NCBI RefSeq assembly: GCF_932526225.1 | Contig: NC_064043.1 | Location: forward strand, 4,889,501-4,953,500 | DNA: 64,000 bases | Direction of reading: 5' to 3' | From: Nematostella vectensis | Lineage: Eukaryota; Cnidaria; Anthozoa; Actiniaria; Edwardsiidae | In this document: piece by piece, positions 9,901 through 52,686 of the stretch | Numbering within the stretch: the first letter of the stretch is position 1 | Layout: the number at the start of each line of letters is the position of its first letter | Translations under genes and position numbers: made by a program | Notes under the pieces: generated by a model | Database searches by the model: none | Told to the model about the DNA's origin: nothing | Seen by the model: the letters and a program-made list of their open reading frames with translations, nothing else

Positions 9901-12900
9901 TTCATGGGGCGTCTCTACTCACAGGGCTGATAAAGTGTGCATGAGTTGTCTCTACTCACAGGGCTGGTAAAGTGTGCATGGGACGTCTCTAATCACAGGG
10001 CTGGTAAAGTGTGCATGGGGCGTCTCTAATCACAGGGCTGGTAATGTGTGCATGGGGCGTCTCTAATCACAGGGCTGGTAAAGTGTGCACTGGGCGTCTC
10101 TACTCACAGGGCTGGTAAAGTGTGCATAGGGCGTCTCTGCTCACAGGGCTGGTTAATTGTTCATGGGGCGTCTCTACTCACAGGGCTGGTTAATTGTTCA
10201 TGGGGCGTCTCTACTCACAGGGCTGGTAAAGTGTGCATGAGTTGTCTCTACTCACAGGGCTGGTAAAGTGTGCATGGGACGTCTCTAATCACAGGGCTGG
10301 TAAAGTGTGCATGGGGCGTCTCTAATCACAGGGCTGGTAATGTGTGCATGGGGCGTCTCTAATCACAGGGCTGGTAAAGTGTGCACGGGGCGTCTCTACT
10401 CACAGGGCTGGTAAAGTGTGCACGGGGCGTCTCTACTCACAGGGCTGGTAATGTGTGCATGGGGCGTCTCTACTCACAGGGCTGGTGAAGTGTGCACGGG
10501 GCGTCTCTACTCACAGGGCTGGTAAAGTGTGCACGGGGCGTCTCTACTCACACACAGGACTGGTAAAGTGTGCATGGGGCGTCTCTACTCACAGGGCTGG
10601 TAAAGTGTGCATGGGGCGTCTCTACTCACAGGGCTGGTAAAGTGTGTATGGGTTGTCTCTACTCACAGGGCTGGTGAAGTGTGCACGGGGCGTCTCTACT
10701 CACAGGGCTGGTTAATTGTTCATGGGGCGTCTCTACTCACAGGGCTGGTAAAGTGTGCATGGGGCGTCTCTACTCACAGGGCTGGTAAAGTGTGCATGGG
10801 GCGTCTCTAATCACAGGGCTGGTAAAGTGTGCATGGGGCGTCTCTAATCACAGGGTTTGTAAAGTGTGCATGGGGCGTCTCTAATCACAGGGCTGGTAAA
10901 GTGTGCACGGGGCGTATCTAATCACACACAGGGCTGGTAAAGTGTGCATGGGGCGTCTCTACTCACAGGGCTGGTAAAGTGTGCATGGGGCGTCCCTACT
11001 CACAGGGCTGGTAAAGTGTGCATGGGGCGTCTCTAATCACAGCTTGGTAAAGTGTGCATGGGGCATCTCTACTCACAGGACTGGTAAAGTGTGTATAGGG
11101 CGTCTCTGCTCACAGGGCTGGTAAAGTGTGTATAGGGCGTCTCTACTCACAGGGCTGGTAAAGTGTGCATGGGACGTCTCTAATCACAGGGCTGGTAAAG
11201 TGTGCATGGGGCGTCTCTACTCACAGGGCTGGTAAAGTGTGCACGGGGCGTTTCTAATCACAGTGCTGGTAAAGTGTGTATGGGGCGTCTCTACTCACAG
11301 GGCTGGTAAAGTGTGCATGGGGCGTCTCTACTCACAGGGCTGGTAAAGTGTGCATGGGACGTCTCTAATCACAGGGCTGGTAAAGTGTGCCGGGGCGTCT
11401 CTACTCACAGGGCTGGTAAAGTGTGCCGGGGCGTCTCTACTCACAGGGCTGGTAAAGTGTGCATGGGACGTCTCTAATCACAGGGCTGGTAAAGTGTGCA
11501 TGGGGCGTCTCTACTCACAGGGCTGGTAAAGTGTGCATGGGGCGTCTCTACTCACAGGGCTGGTAAAGTGTGTATGGGGCGTCTCTAATCACAGGGCTGG
11601 TAAAGTGTGTATGGGGCGTCTCTAATCACAGGGCTGGTAAAGTGTGCATGGGGCGTCTCTGCTCACAGGGCTGGTAAAGTGTGCATAGGGCGTCTCTAAT
11701 CACAGGGCTGGTAAAGTGTGCATGGGGCGTCTCTACTCACAGGGCTGGTAAAGTGTGCATGGGGCGTCTCTAATCACAGGGCTGGTAAAGTGTGCATAGG
11801 GCGTCTCTAATCACAGGGCTGGTGAAGTGTGCACGGGGCGTCTCTAATCACAGTGCTGGTAAAGTGTGTATGGGGCGTCTCTACTCACAGGGCTGGTAAA
11901 GTGTGCATGGGGCGTCTCTACTCACAGGGCTGGTAAAGTGTGCATGGGACGTCTCTAATCACAGGGCTGGTAAAGTGTGCCGGGGCGTCTCTACTCACAG
12001 GGCTGGTAAAGTGTGCCGGGGCGTCTCTACTCACAGGGCTGGTAAAGTGTGCATGGGACGTCTCTAATCACAGGGCTGGTAAAGTGTGCATGGGGCGTCT
12101 CTACTCACAGGGCTGGTAAACTGTGCATGGGGCGTCTCTACTCACAGGGCTGGTAAAGTGTGCATAGGGCGTCTCTAATCACAGGGCTGGTGAAGTGTGC
12201 ACGGGGCGTCTCTAATCACAGTGCTGGTAAAGTGTGTATGGGGCGTCTCTACTCACAGGGCTGGTAAAGTGTGCATGGGGCGTCTCTACTCACAGGGCTG
12301 GTAAAGTGTGCATGGGTCGTGCTCACAGGGCTGGTAAAGTGTGCATGGGGCGTCTCTACTCACAGGGCTGGTAAAGTGTGTATGGGGCGTCTCTAATCAC
12401 AGGGCTGGTAAAGTGTGTATGGGGCGTCTCTAATCACAGGGCTGGTAAAGTGTGCATGGGGCGTCTCTGCTCACAGGGCTGGTAAAGTGTGCATAGGGCG
12501 TCTCTAATCACAGGGCTGGTAAAGTGTGCATGGGGCGTCTCTACTCACAGGGCTGGTAAAGTGTGCATGGGGCGTCTCTAATCACAGGGCTGGTAAAGTG
12601 TGCATAGGGCGTCTCTAATCACAGGGCTGGTGAAGTGTGCACGGGGCGTCTCTAATCACAGTGCTGGTAAAGTGTGTATGGGGCGTCTCTACTCACAGGG
12701 CTGGTAAAGTGTGCATGGGGCGTCTCTACTCACAGGGCTGGTAAAGTGTGCATGGGACGTCTCTAATCACAGGGCTGGTAAAGTGTGCCGGGGCGTCTCT
12801 ACTCACAGGGCTGGTAAAGTGTGCCGGGGCGTCTCTACTCACAGGGCTGGTAAAGTGTGCATGGGACGTCTCTAATCACAGGGCTGGTAAAGTGTGCATG

Positions 12901-13086
12901 GGGCGTCTCTACTCACAGGGCTGGTAAACTGTGCATGGGGCGTCTCTACTCACAGGGCTGGTAAAGTGTGTATGGGGCGTCTCTAATCACAGGGCTGGTA
13001 AAGTGTGCATGGGGCGTCTCTACTCACAGGGCTGGTAAAGTGTGCATGGGTCGTGCTCACAGGGCTGGTAAAGTGTGCACGGGGCG
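6955..13086. repeat. Satellite array 1: 37-bp unit, about 165 copies
   Basis: The plus-strand unit is CTCACAGGGCTGGTAAAGTG followed by TGCATGGGGCGTCTCTA (37 bp), with recurrent variants (CATAGGG, CACGGGG, CCGGGG, TTAATTGTTC). Variant order repeats at larger scales: a block of about 2404 bp (65 units) from about 7348 recurs from about 9752, and an 8-unit (296 bp) block recurs from 7348 to 7644. On the minus strand each unit holds CCAGCCCTGTGAGTAGAG, a consensus-like 5' splice site. The same satellite fills the last intron of the alpha2/delta gene (19276-23918). Open frames inside are periodic artefacts. Confidence 0.97.
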
Positions 13087-13555
13087 CTAGTTGAAAAAAA
13101 GTATCAACGAAATCCGCCAAAATTGACAAAGCGGATCTGTTCCGCAGCCCGTTTTTTGGTGGCTGGGAAAATGTTTATCCTCTCGGTTGCTGGGAAACAA
13201 AGCTCCCGAATAGTTCTTCTGGCAAATTTGTTGTGGTGGGAATATTTTTGGGGCGCTGGAGCGAATGCTTAGGAAAAACATCGTCCCAATCGGTTATACG
13301 GGCAATTATTCATGTGCTGAAATGCCTAACCACTGCTGGCTGGGAAAAAAGGAATTTTCCCTTCTGGGAAAAAGGAACAGCTTATTTTCCCCAGCAATAT
13401 TTAAAATGGATACTTTCAACATCAGAACATATTCAAACGACGAAATATGTTGTTTTAATTTGTTTCGGGTAGGGGTCTCGTTGGAAATTCAGTTCTGAGC
13501 GTTTCAGGGAAAATGTAAATGATGCAACTCTATTAATTAGTATTTGTTTATATAA
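13087..13555. other. No gene recognised
   Basis: Spacer between the satellite and the MMP copy 2 upstream region. GCTGGGAAA recurs several times, but no exon or element end is evident. Confidence 0.4.
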
Positions 13556-13693
13556 GTTCGAGATCGTACGCAATATGTATATCGTTAATATCGTTGTTTT
13601 TTCTGTATCCTAATGAGTTCGAAAGAAGTTGAAACACAGAAAAAGCTGTGTTTGTCCCGAAACCCCCAAAAAGGATAAATAAAATTTCTTGTG

Positions 13694-13846
13694 CAGGGGC
13701 GGATCTAGCTTTTCGCTAAAGAGGGGGGGGGGGGGGGGGGGGGGGCTGGTTCAGTGATAAAGGTGGGGGGGAGGTTACTTATGACTTTCAGGCAGCCCCA
13801 AGGGGGGTTTTAAACCCCATAAACCCTCCCCCTAGATCCGCTACTG
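13694..13846. mobile_element. G-run miniature element inserted upstream of MMP copy 2
   Basis: Ends are inverted: CAGGGGCGGATCTAGC at the left and CTAGATCCGCTACTG at the right, with a long G run inside. The homologous upstream region of MMP copy 1 lacks it, so it inserted after the duplication. A related element lies at 59814-60146 (CAGTAGTGGATCTGGG to GCTAGATTCGACCCTG). Confidence 0.7.
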
Positions 13847-13995
13847 TTTTGCTTTGTCAGGCTGAAACTTTGTCATTGAACAGCATTCCTCCTGCTTTAG
13901 CCTGTAAACGAAAAAAAATTACCACTGAACAAGCTTGGTTTGCACAGTACTACCAGAAGCCACGAGAAGGCGATAAGGTCAACAATCCAACACGC

Positions 13996-14003
13996 TATAA
14001 AAG
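13996..14003 (+). promoter_or_regulatory. TATA box of MMP copy 2
   Basis: TATAAAAG lies 57-64 bp upstream of the start codon at 14060. It is conserved with copy 1 in sequence and spacing. Confidence 0.7.
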
Positions 14004-14059
14004 GCAATCGCAAGGACAAGATCTTCATTCGAAGACGATTGTCTTTAACAAAGACGAAG

Positions 14060-16930
14060 ATGAAGATGTTAGTATTCGCCGGGCTGCTCTCCTTGATAGC
14101 CTCTGCTGTGTCCGAAGATGACGACCAGACGATGGCCTTGGTATAGTGTTTCTATATAAAGTCCCTGATATTAATTCCTTTGCATGCTTTCTTAGCAATA
14201 ACTTTTGTGTTCAACAGAAATACTTGAACCAGTTCCACTACATCTCACCGTCAAGATCTGGAAACCACGACGTGAAGACGGCTCTGGAGAAATTCCAGTC
14301 ATTTGCTGGGCTCCCTGTGACGGGGGAGATTGACGCTGCCACCATCGCCCAGATGAAGATGCCGCGATGTGGAATGCCTGATGTGGATGACGACGGACTC
14401 AGAATTCGAAGGTAAACATAAAGGTGACCCAAAAGTTCGTCCTTTTTTCGATTTTCAGATTTTTATCACGCTCTTTTACAAATATAAAATTGTTTAATCA
14501 GGAGTCTTTTTGCTTAGGAATTTCACAAATTTATACCTCTTTGTGCTACTGTTTCAAGCGGTTAATATTGGATAAAACACCCGTCGCTACACATAATGTA
14601 AAATGCGGCTTGGGGCTAGGCCTAGTCCCCCCCCCCCCCTAGGGCTAGTACCCGTTACTGCCTTGAAGCTAATGTCTAAAAACAGCCTATGGTATTTCGC
14701 ATTGATTGATTGATTTATGATGATTGATAATGATAGGGCAATTCTTTCAGATATAACCTTCACAGAAAGTGGAACATGAAGCATCTTACATACCATATCT
14801 CGTATGGCCAAGATCTTTCGCGTTCAGTACAGGACCGAGTCTTCGCCAAAGCTCTCGATTACTGGGCCCAAGTATCTGGACTAAGCTTTTCTCGCACATT
14901 TTACGGACAGAAGGCTGACCTCAAAATCAGGCAAGGATATGAATAGCACCCGCCTGGATTTTCGCAGAATTACCAAAGTTTGTCCAGACTTGTGCTCGTC
15001 AGCATTTTTTTTTTGGGGGGGGGGGGGGGGGGCATGACAAGCCTTCTATGGGACTACTGGGAATACCTTAAAGGTAAAGCCTCTTAGTAATTCTGAAGAA
15101 AGAAACTGATGAAAGTCCTATGATAGACGATTATACAACAGAATAATAATCTATAGTGTTTAGGCGTTGTCTGAAGGCATTAATATATTCCAAAAATATT
15201 ATAATTTCTTGCTCAAAAGTAAAGTATACTAAAATCGCTTATTAATTATTCAGATTCACCCGATCTAATCAATCGCATTTCATTGTTCAATCAATCGTTC
15301 ATTTTGCTGTCCGGTCAGTAATCGAACTTTTTTTTTAAAGCGAGCAAAAGCAAACTTGTCGATATGAAGTTTTGGTTTTTCACTTAAAATTTGATACTGC
15401 TTGTAATAATTTTTCAGAGCCGTATCAGCCCACGTAAGATTGGGGGGGGGGGGGGGGGGGCATGATACAGGAACAATAAGCAAATATGGGGGTGGGATAG
15501 CCATCCTGCTGGTCATTTCCTTATATATTTTTTTAAATACAAGATTACCTATAGTTTAAAAAGAAAAGTTTAAAAGAGTGCCCATATTTTGATGCTCGTG
15601 GGAGAACGTGACAATATAGCAGAAAGTTAATACGACCGAAATTTAACAAGTCCGAAGTTGATTGATGAAGCTTTTTGGGGAGCGTCCTGGCGGAGGGTCT
15701 GTTTGTATATTTACAAACGTTTAGGGCCTACCCATTACAAACGAATATTTCACAGTCACACTTAACATGCGTTAAGTCACAGTTAACAAATAATTCATTT
15801 CGTTCATCAGCTTTGGACCCAAGTCTCACGGAGGCCCTCATGATCCCATGTGTACATGTGTTCACCCCTTTGATGGACCTGGAAATACCTTGGCCCACGC
15901 TTTCTACCCCTCTGATGGCGTCGTTCACTTTGACGAGGACGAGGATTTCACGGACGGGACCTCAGAAGGCATGAACCTGCTCTGGGTGGCGACGCACGAG
16001 TTTGGCCACTCCCTCGGTCTGCGCCACACTGATGTGCAAGATGCGGTCATGTTCCCGTACTACACGGGCTACGAGCCAGGCTTCGACTTGAAGGCTGACG
16101 ATATCGCGGGAATAAGGGCTCTTTACGGTGAGTGATGACACGTCCTGAAAACTCAGAAGTATAAAGCGTTTAAAAGTGCTTCAATGGGATTGTTAAAGAA
16201 CCATTGTATCTTATTCTTTTAGAGTATATGAACGTTGCATTATCCTGCAAAAGATGAAACAACTGACCGAATACAGCTCATGGATAATAAGACGATGGCA
16301 GTGACTATGTTATTGAATTTGTATTTATTTCACAGGAGACGAAAACTCCGGTGGCTCTCGTAAGTATAAGCATTTCTTTAACTATCACATTTATTACCTT
16401 TGAAATGAGCTTGTGATTCTTTTTTCTTTTAACTTGAAATTTGTACCCTAGGAGACGAAAACTCCAGTGGCTCGCGTAAGTACTCACATTTATTACCTTT
16501 AAAATGAGCTTGTGATTCTTTTTTTTTAAATTTGTTTGGTTTGAAATTAACATTAAGATACCTTTTAAACGGTATTTTATTAATAGCATCCCTGTCACTT
16601 GCTTGAATCAGCCAATGGAAATTGGTTCTTTGAGTAGCCAATTTATTACGGGTGCTTAAAAGTGGCGGCGTGATTGGCATTTTTTAATTTCCCTAATGAA
16701 TGTCCTCTCCCTCTCCCCCTGGGGAGATGTTCCCGTCAGTTGTAGCCTTAAGTACTATGCCTACCGATATCAATTTGAATGTCTTCGAGAAACGATAAAG
16801 TAAACTTACCCGATTTCTATATCTAGAACCCTGTGTTGACAACTACAAAAGCTGCCCAGGCTGGACCGCCTATTGCAACAATGACGATTACGTCATCGCC
16901 AATTGCAGGAAGAGTTGCGGGAGTTGCTGA
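14060..16930 (+). CDS. Matrix metalloproteinase with C-terminal ShKT domain, copy 2 (complete)
   Basis: Secreted zinc endopeptidase acting on extracellular proteins. Exons: 14060-14140, 14218-14411, 14751-14930, 15811-16127, 16336-16359, 16452-16475, 16827-16930; 924 nt, 307 aa, phases all agree. Signal peptide about 1-18; peptidoglycan-binding-like propeptide 28-75; cysteine switch PRCGMPD with Cys78; RIRR 88-91 as likely cleavage site; catalytic domain from 92 with [11 protein letters not shown] (214-224, zinc ligands and catalytic Glu) and the Met-turn VMFP. There is no hemopexin domain. Instead a short Ser/Gly/Asp linker leads to a six-cysteine ShKT domain (Cys 276, 283, 290, 300, 304, 307) ending at the stop codon. 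The linker is encoded by two tandemly duplicated 24-nt microexons. Intron 3 starts with GC (14931). MCTC just after the exon 4 start adds two cysteines unusual for MMPs. Tissue role is unknown. Confidence 0.93.
14931..15810 (+). other. GC-AG intron 3 of MMP copy 2
   Basis: Only the join 14930/15811 restores the MMP frame (KIS then FGPKSHGG). It uses donor CAG|GCAAGG and acceptor ATCAG. The paralogue has CAG|GTAAGG at the same point. Two poly-G runs (about 15016-15032 and 15440-15459) lie inside. Confidence 0.85.
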
Positions 16931-16965
16931 GTGATGTCATTTTATTGTAGAATTAATGTTTGCTG

Positions 16966-16971
16966 AATAAA
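16966..16971 (+). terminator. Polyadenylation signal of MMP copy 2
   Basis: AATAAA lies 36 bp after the stop codon. Confidence 0.7.
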
Positions 16972-17091
16972 CACAGCAATCTGATACCTAAGCGTCTTTA
17001 ATCACCGTTAATAGTACCAAAACATAATTCATTACATTTTTATTCAGTCTTCCGATAAGTTAGGCCATGCATGTGTTTTTAAAAGTTTCGT

Positions 17092-17345
17092 GCCAAATCT
17101 CAAATTCCCTCCCTGTCTCAGCAATAAACGAACAAGACGCAATAGTCAGCTTGAGTTCAGGTTACTCTATCATAGAATTCAGCAAATCTCAAATTTTCTC
17201 CCTGTCTCAGCAATAAACGAACAAGACGCAATAGTCAGCTTGAGTTCAGGTTACTCTATCATAGAATTTAGCAAATCTCAAATTCCCTTCCTGTCTCACC
17301 AATAAACGAACAAGACGCAATAGTGTGCTTGAGTTCAGGTTACTC
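17092..17345. repeat. 89-bp tandem repeat, about 2.9 units
   Basis: Units start at 17092, 17181 and 17270 (CAAATCTCAAATT). Each contains CAATAAACGAACAAGACGCA, hence an AATAAA. It lies just downstream of the MMP poly(A) signal. Confidence 0.9.
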
Positions 17346-18958
17346 TATCATGTATTTAACTTGGCAAATAATTTTAAATCGCGAGTTGAGGCTTGGAAGA
17401 GATAATATCATGAACAAGGTATCGGTTCAAGTCTTTTATTACAAAATTCTATATATTTTAGATATTTCTTAACATTAATAAAGACGCAGCCTTAAAAAAT
17501 CCTTTACAAATATAAGCTGCAGCCTAAGTAACAATCAGTTAAAAGAACTAAAAGAAACTCGACACAAGGACACAACTCTTCTGGATAGAAATAACATTAA
17601 AAATAAACTCAAGTTAAAACCAAGATTAACAAAACCAAGGATTTCATCTCCAATAAATTTTGGAATCAAAGATCGAAGCATTAAAAATCTTTTGTTCATA
17701 AATTTGACACGTGGATTTCAGGGCCCGGCTCCTCGAAAGGAGGTAAGCGCTTACCCACGGATAAAAATGGTTCTTTTGCCAGCCATCTTGGTTCTACATC
17801 ATTCATGGCCGGACCCGGGCTTTGGAGTAAAACTAATATATTCCCAAGTCACATATTGACTCATTTTACAACATCGAAATACTTAATTTACTCGCATGAA
17901 GCATGCCAAAAAGCGTGCAACAAAAGCCTATTGGTACATTTTCCCCCTCGGGATACGTTTTAATCCAATTTTCTTCTGTCCTTACAAGATAAAGGACGAA
18001 ATTGAAACATAATAGAATCGACTAAATGTTGGATGTATATATCTTTAAGGCAATACTGGTTTATTAAGCATTAAATAAACTAGACCTAAATTTGACAAAG
18101 CTCTCAGCAAACTTAATGCGCTCAAAAATAACAATAGAATTGATGACCGACAAAAAGTACATTTTTATCGCTACTACCAAAGGAATTTTTAATGTTATCA
18201 AAGAGGTTACCCTTGTTTGTGGGACCTGACCGTGGATATGGTGAAAGAATTGTTTCGACGCAGTTCTTGATCAGGAATAACAAATATTTAGTTGTTAAGA
18301 AAAATGTTGCGATGCGTCTGTGCGATTAAAAGTGGACATTTTACCAGCTTCTGGTACTGTAGTAAATCGCCTACTGGTTCCCTAGGGCCTTAGGCGCTTG
18401 TTTGTTGATACAAGGTTCGGCACTGTAAAAATCGCAGAAAAGGAGGACTAAATTCCAGAATAAATAAAAAAAGTCCATAGCTCAAACTATAGACTCATTG
18501 TTTAAGAAAATAATTAGAATATTTACAACTAAATAAAGATTTTAAATATGAAGCATGATTATCAAATGTGCAATAATATACCAATTGCGCTACATAAGAA
18601 TGAAACATTTGCTAATTTATATAATGCCCTGTATAGAATACTATAACAACTATAATATCCGGGCAAATAGTTGAAATGCTACCAACATTCAGGTGATGTC
18701 AGGTCTCAGGAATAAACGGGTCATAAATGGTTTGACTGACTAAAATGTGTCACACGACCTGAAACTCTCCGTTGCAAATGTCTGTGATATAAATTAAAGC
18801 GCAACTAGAGTTGCATAATATAAATCTTTGAATGAATAAAGTTCCACCAATATCCACTTTTGAGCGGAAAAATCACTAAAAGCCTTCCATACTTGTTTAG
18901 AAGCTTTAGGCCTTTCAAAAGAGGCAGACTTTCAAAACTCCCCCGCGGTTTAACAGCA
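17346..18958 (-). other. 3' flank / likely 3' UTR of the alpha2/delta gene; no other gene
   Basis: The stretch follows the alpha2/delta stop codon on the minus strand. TTTATT on the plus strand (minus AATAAA) at about 18059-18064 and 17434-17439 are candidate poly(A) signals. GGGCCCGGCTCCTCGAAAGG at about 17721 and GGCCGGACCCGGGC at about 17807 look like ends of a small inverted-repeat element. Confidence 0.4.
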
Positions 18959-50751
<31,793 letters not shown>

Positions 50752-51282
50752 GATCGTTGAAACCACTGAACGATAAACACTGTGACTCGACCTCGGCCTA
50801 ATTAGCACAACCGGAAGTAGCCTAAAATCTCACGATTATTATTATTATCCAGATTATTACAATTTTTATTTCATCGGAATCATTGCAAACACAAATCACA
50901 GTTGGGTTTCATAACCTGAGTGACGGAGTCGCGGATATGTAAGAATTTGTTCCCAAATCCCAATTATTTTTTACATTTTTGGCACAGATATCGCTAAACT
51001 TTTCATACTTTTTTGTCCCACTTACAGCTGACATATAGCTAGGCGAATGGGCAAGCGATAGAATAGCCCGAGTATAAGGCGATTTTATTTTTCAAAAGTC
51101 GGAGAGGAAAAACTCGGGATATACTTCATAGGGAACGATAAAATCGACTGATACTAGGGCTAGCGATAGAAAAGATTCTTATAAAGCATATACCGAATAA
51201 AAGAGTTTTGCGCGACATGTTAGCGACGACAAATTTTGTCGCTACTACAAGATTTGGCACACGCTACAATGTCTCTCCGGGG

Positions 51283-51341
51283 GGCTAAACTAGGAGACAT
51301 GCAAGAGTCATGTACCGCGCGACTTGTCGCCTAGTTTAGCC
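51283..51341. repeat. Hairpin, arms GGGCTAAACTAGG
   Basis: GGGCTAAACTAGGAGACA is mirrored by TTGTCGCCTAGTTTAGCC with about 22 bp between. Probably part of a small element in the spacer between EMC3 and alpha2/delta; the rest of 50752-52197 shows no gene. Confidence 0.6.
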
Positions 51342-52197
51342 AGGGGCTACTAGTACGGCGACAGTTGAAAACAATGGAATTTACTTGAGAATTGAAAGTC
51401 AGCACGTGAAAATGCATTCTGTTTGGTTCCGCCAAACCATGACGCGAAAATTCAAATTTTACGGTCTAGTGAGAACGTTGGTAGCTTGAAAATATAAAAA
51501 TAAAGGGGAAGAGAGAGATTTTGAATTAGGACAACTTAAAATTTCAGAGTATCTCGGTCCCCTTTTAAAGTCTTTTATATGGATAATACACCTTATCTAT
51601 ATAGCCATTCATCATCAGTGGGAGTGATTGCCCCCTTGGGGGACTTGCGCTAAGAGATCACGTGACTTTCTGGGTGGCAAACTAGCGCGCGCTTAGGCCT
51701 TTACACCTTATTCAACGCTTACGAAGAAAGTGTTTAGTTTCATTTAAAGATTATTTTTTATTTTTTCTGTTTTCTTTAAAATTTGCTACCCAGAAAGGTC
51801 ACGCAAATTTTTCACCAGAGCGTCGGATAGTTAGTCGTGAGAGTCCTTTTTGGATGCCTCTGGTGAATTATCCTTCCAATCGACAGCAAGCCTTTGCATT
51901 TCTGAATTATTTGGCTTGTGGTTAGATCTCACTGCCGGTAAAAGCCGGTATAGGGGTCAATGGGTTAAACAAGGAAAACCTTCTAAGCATACCAAGCTTT
52001 AGCCTGCGTAGCAAGCGTTTTTGTTGTGTTTTTTGACGTTTTTGTTGTGTATTTTTGACGATTTCATTTCGCGAAAGAAATATACGCCCTAAAAGCATAT
52101 AGAAACGCTTGCTATGTAGGCTAAATAAGAAAATTATTAGGGAAAATATGTTAGGACTGAAATATAAAACCATACAAAGCTGAAGTACGAATCGAAC

Positions 52198-52203
52198 TTT
52201 ATT
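52198..52203 (-). terminator. Candidate poly(A) signal of EMC3
   Basis: AATAAA on the minus strand, about 480 bp after the EMC3 stop. Confidence 0.4.
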
Positions 52204-52686
52204 TCACGGAGTCATCAACAAAAAATACTGGTGTATTTAATGACCCGAGTCATTAGCACATTTTCCAATAACAAATGCTCACAAACGCTCAATCGGAAAT
52301 AGAGGTGGCGACCCAAACTTTTATGAATAGCATTTGCTATTATATTTTAACTTTATACAGTTGCAAAGTGACGTACCCTACATGAAGGAGTTTGATAGTC
52401 GTATTCTCGCAAAAAAGTAGCTGGTTTTCGCGAGAAAAAAAAACACACCATACGCCTGAAGCTATGGAATACATGCATATTGGTATTTAGTAGGCACCGT
52501 TTTTATGCTGCTATAAAAATGCATAAATATTTTTGTTTTGCTAAGAGAGCATGCGAGAATGCTCTCTTGGTTCTGCTTAATTTCAGAACAGAATGGAATA
52601 GTATACTGTCAAACAAATACATATCGACCCTTTATGTCTTGGGTTTGCTAAGATGTATGCTCCATACATGGCTATGTTCCTAACAT

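Noticed and set aside
7348-10810. 72-codon frames with Met-Gly-Ala-Ser-Leu-type repeats in satellite 1
   Set aside because: Pure periodic translation of the 37-bp unit; they recur at unit spacing and stop regularly.
15838-15850. Methionine at 15848 as a separate MMP start
   Set aside because: The frame is open further upstream to the exon 4 acceptor at 15811 and joins exon 3 to rebuild the MMP catalytic core.
17090-17305. 71-codon frame downstream of MMP copy 2
   Set aside because: It is the translation of the 89-bp tandem repeat after the poly(A) signal.
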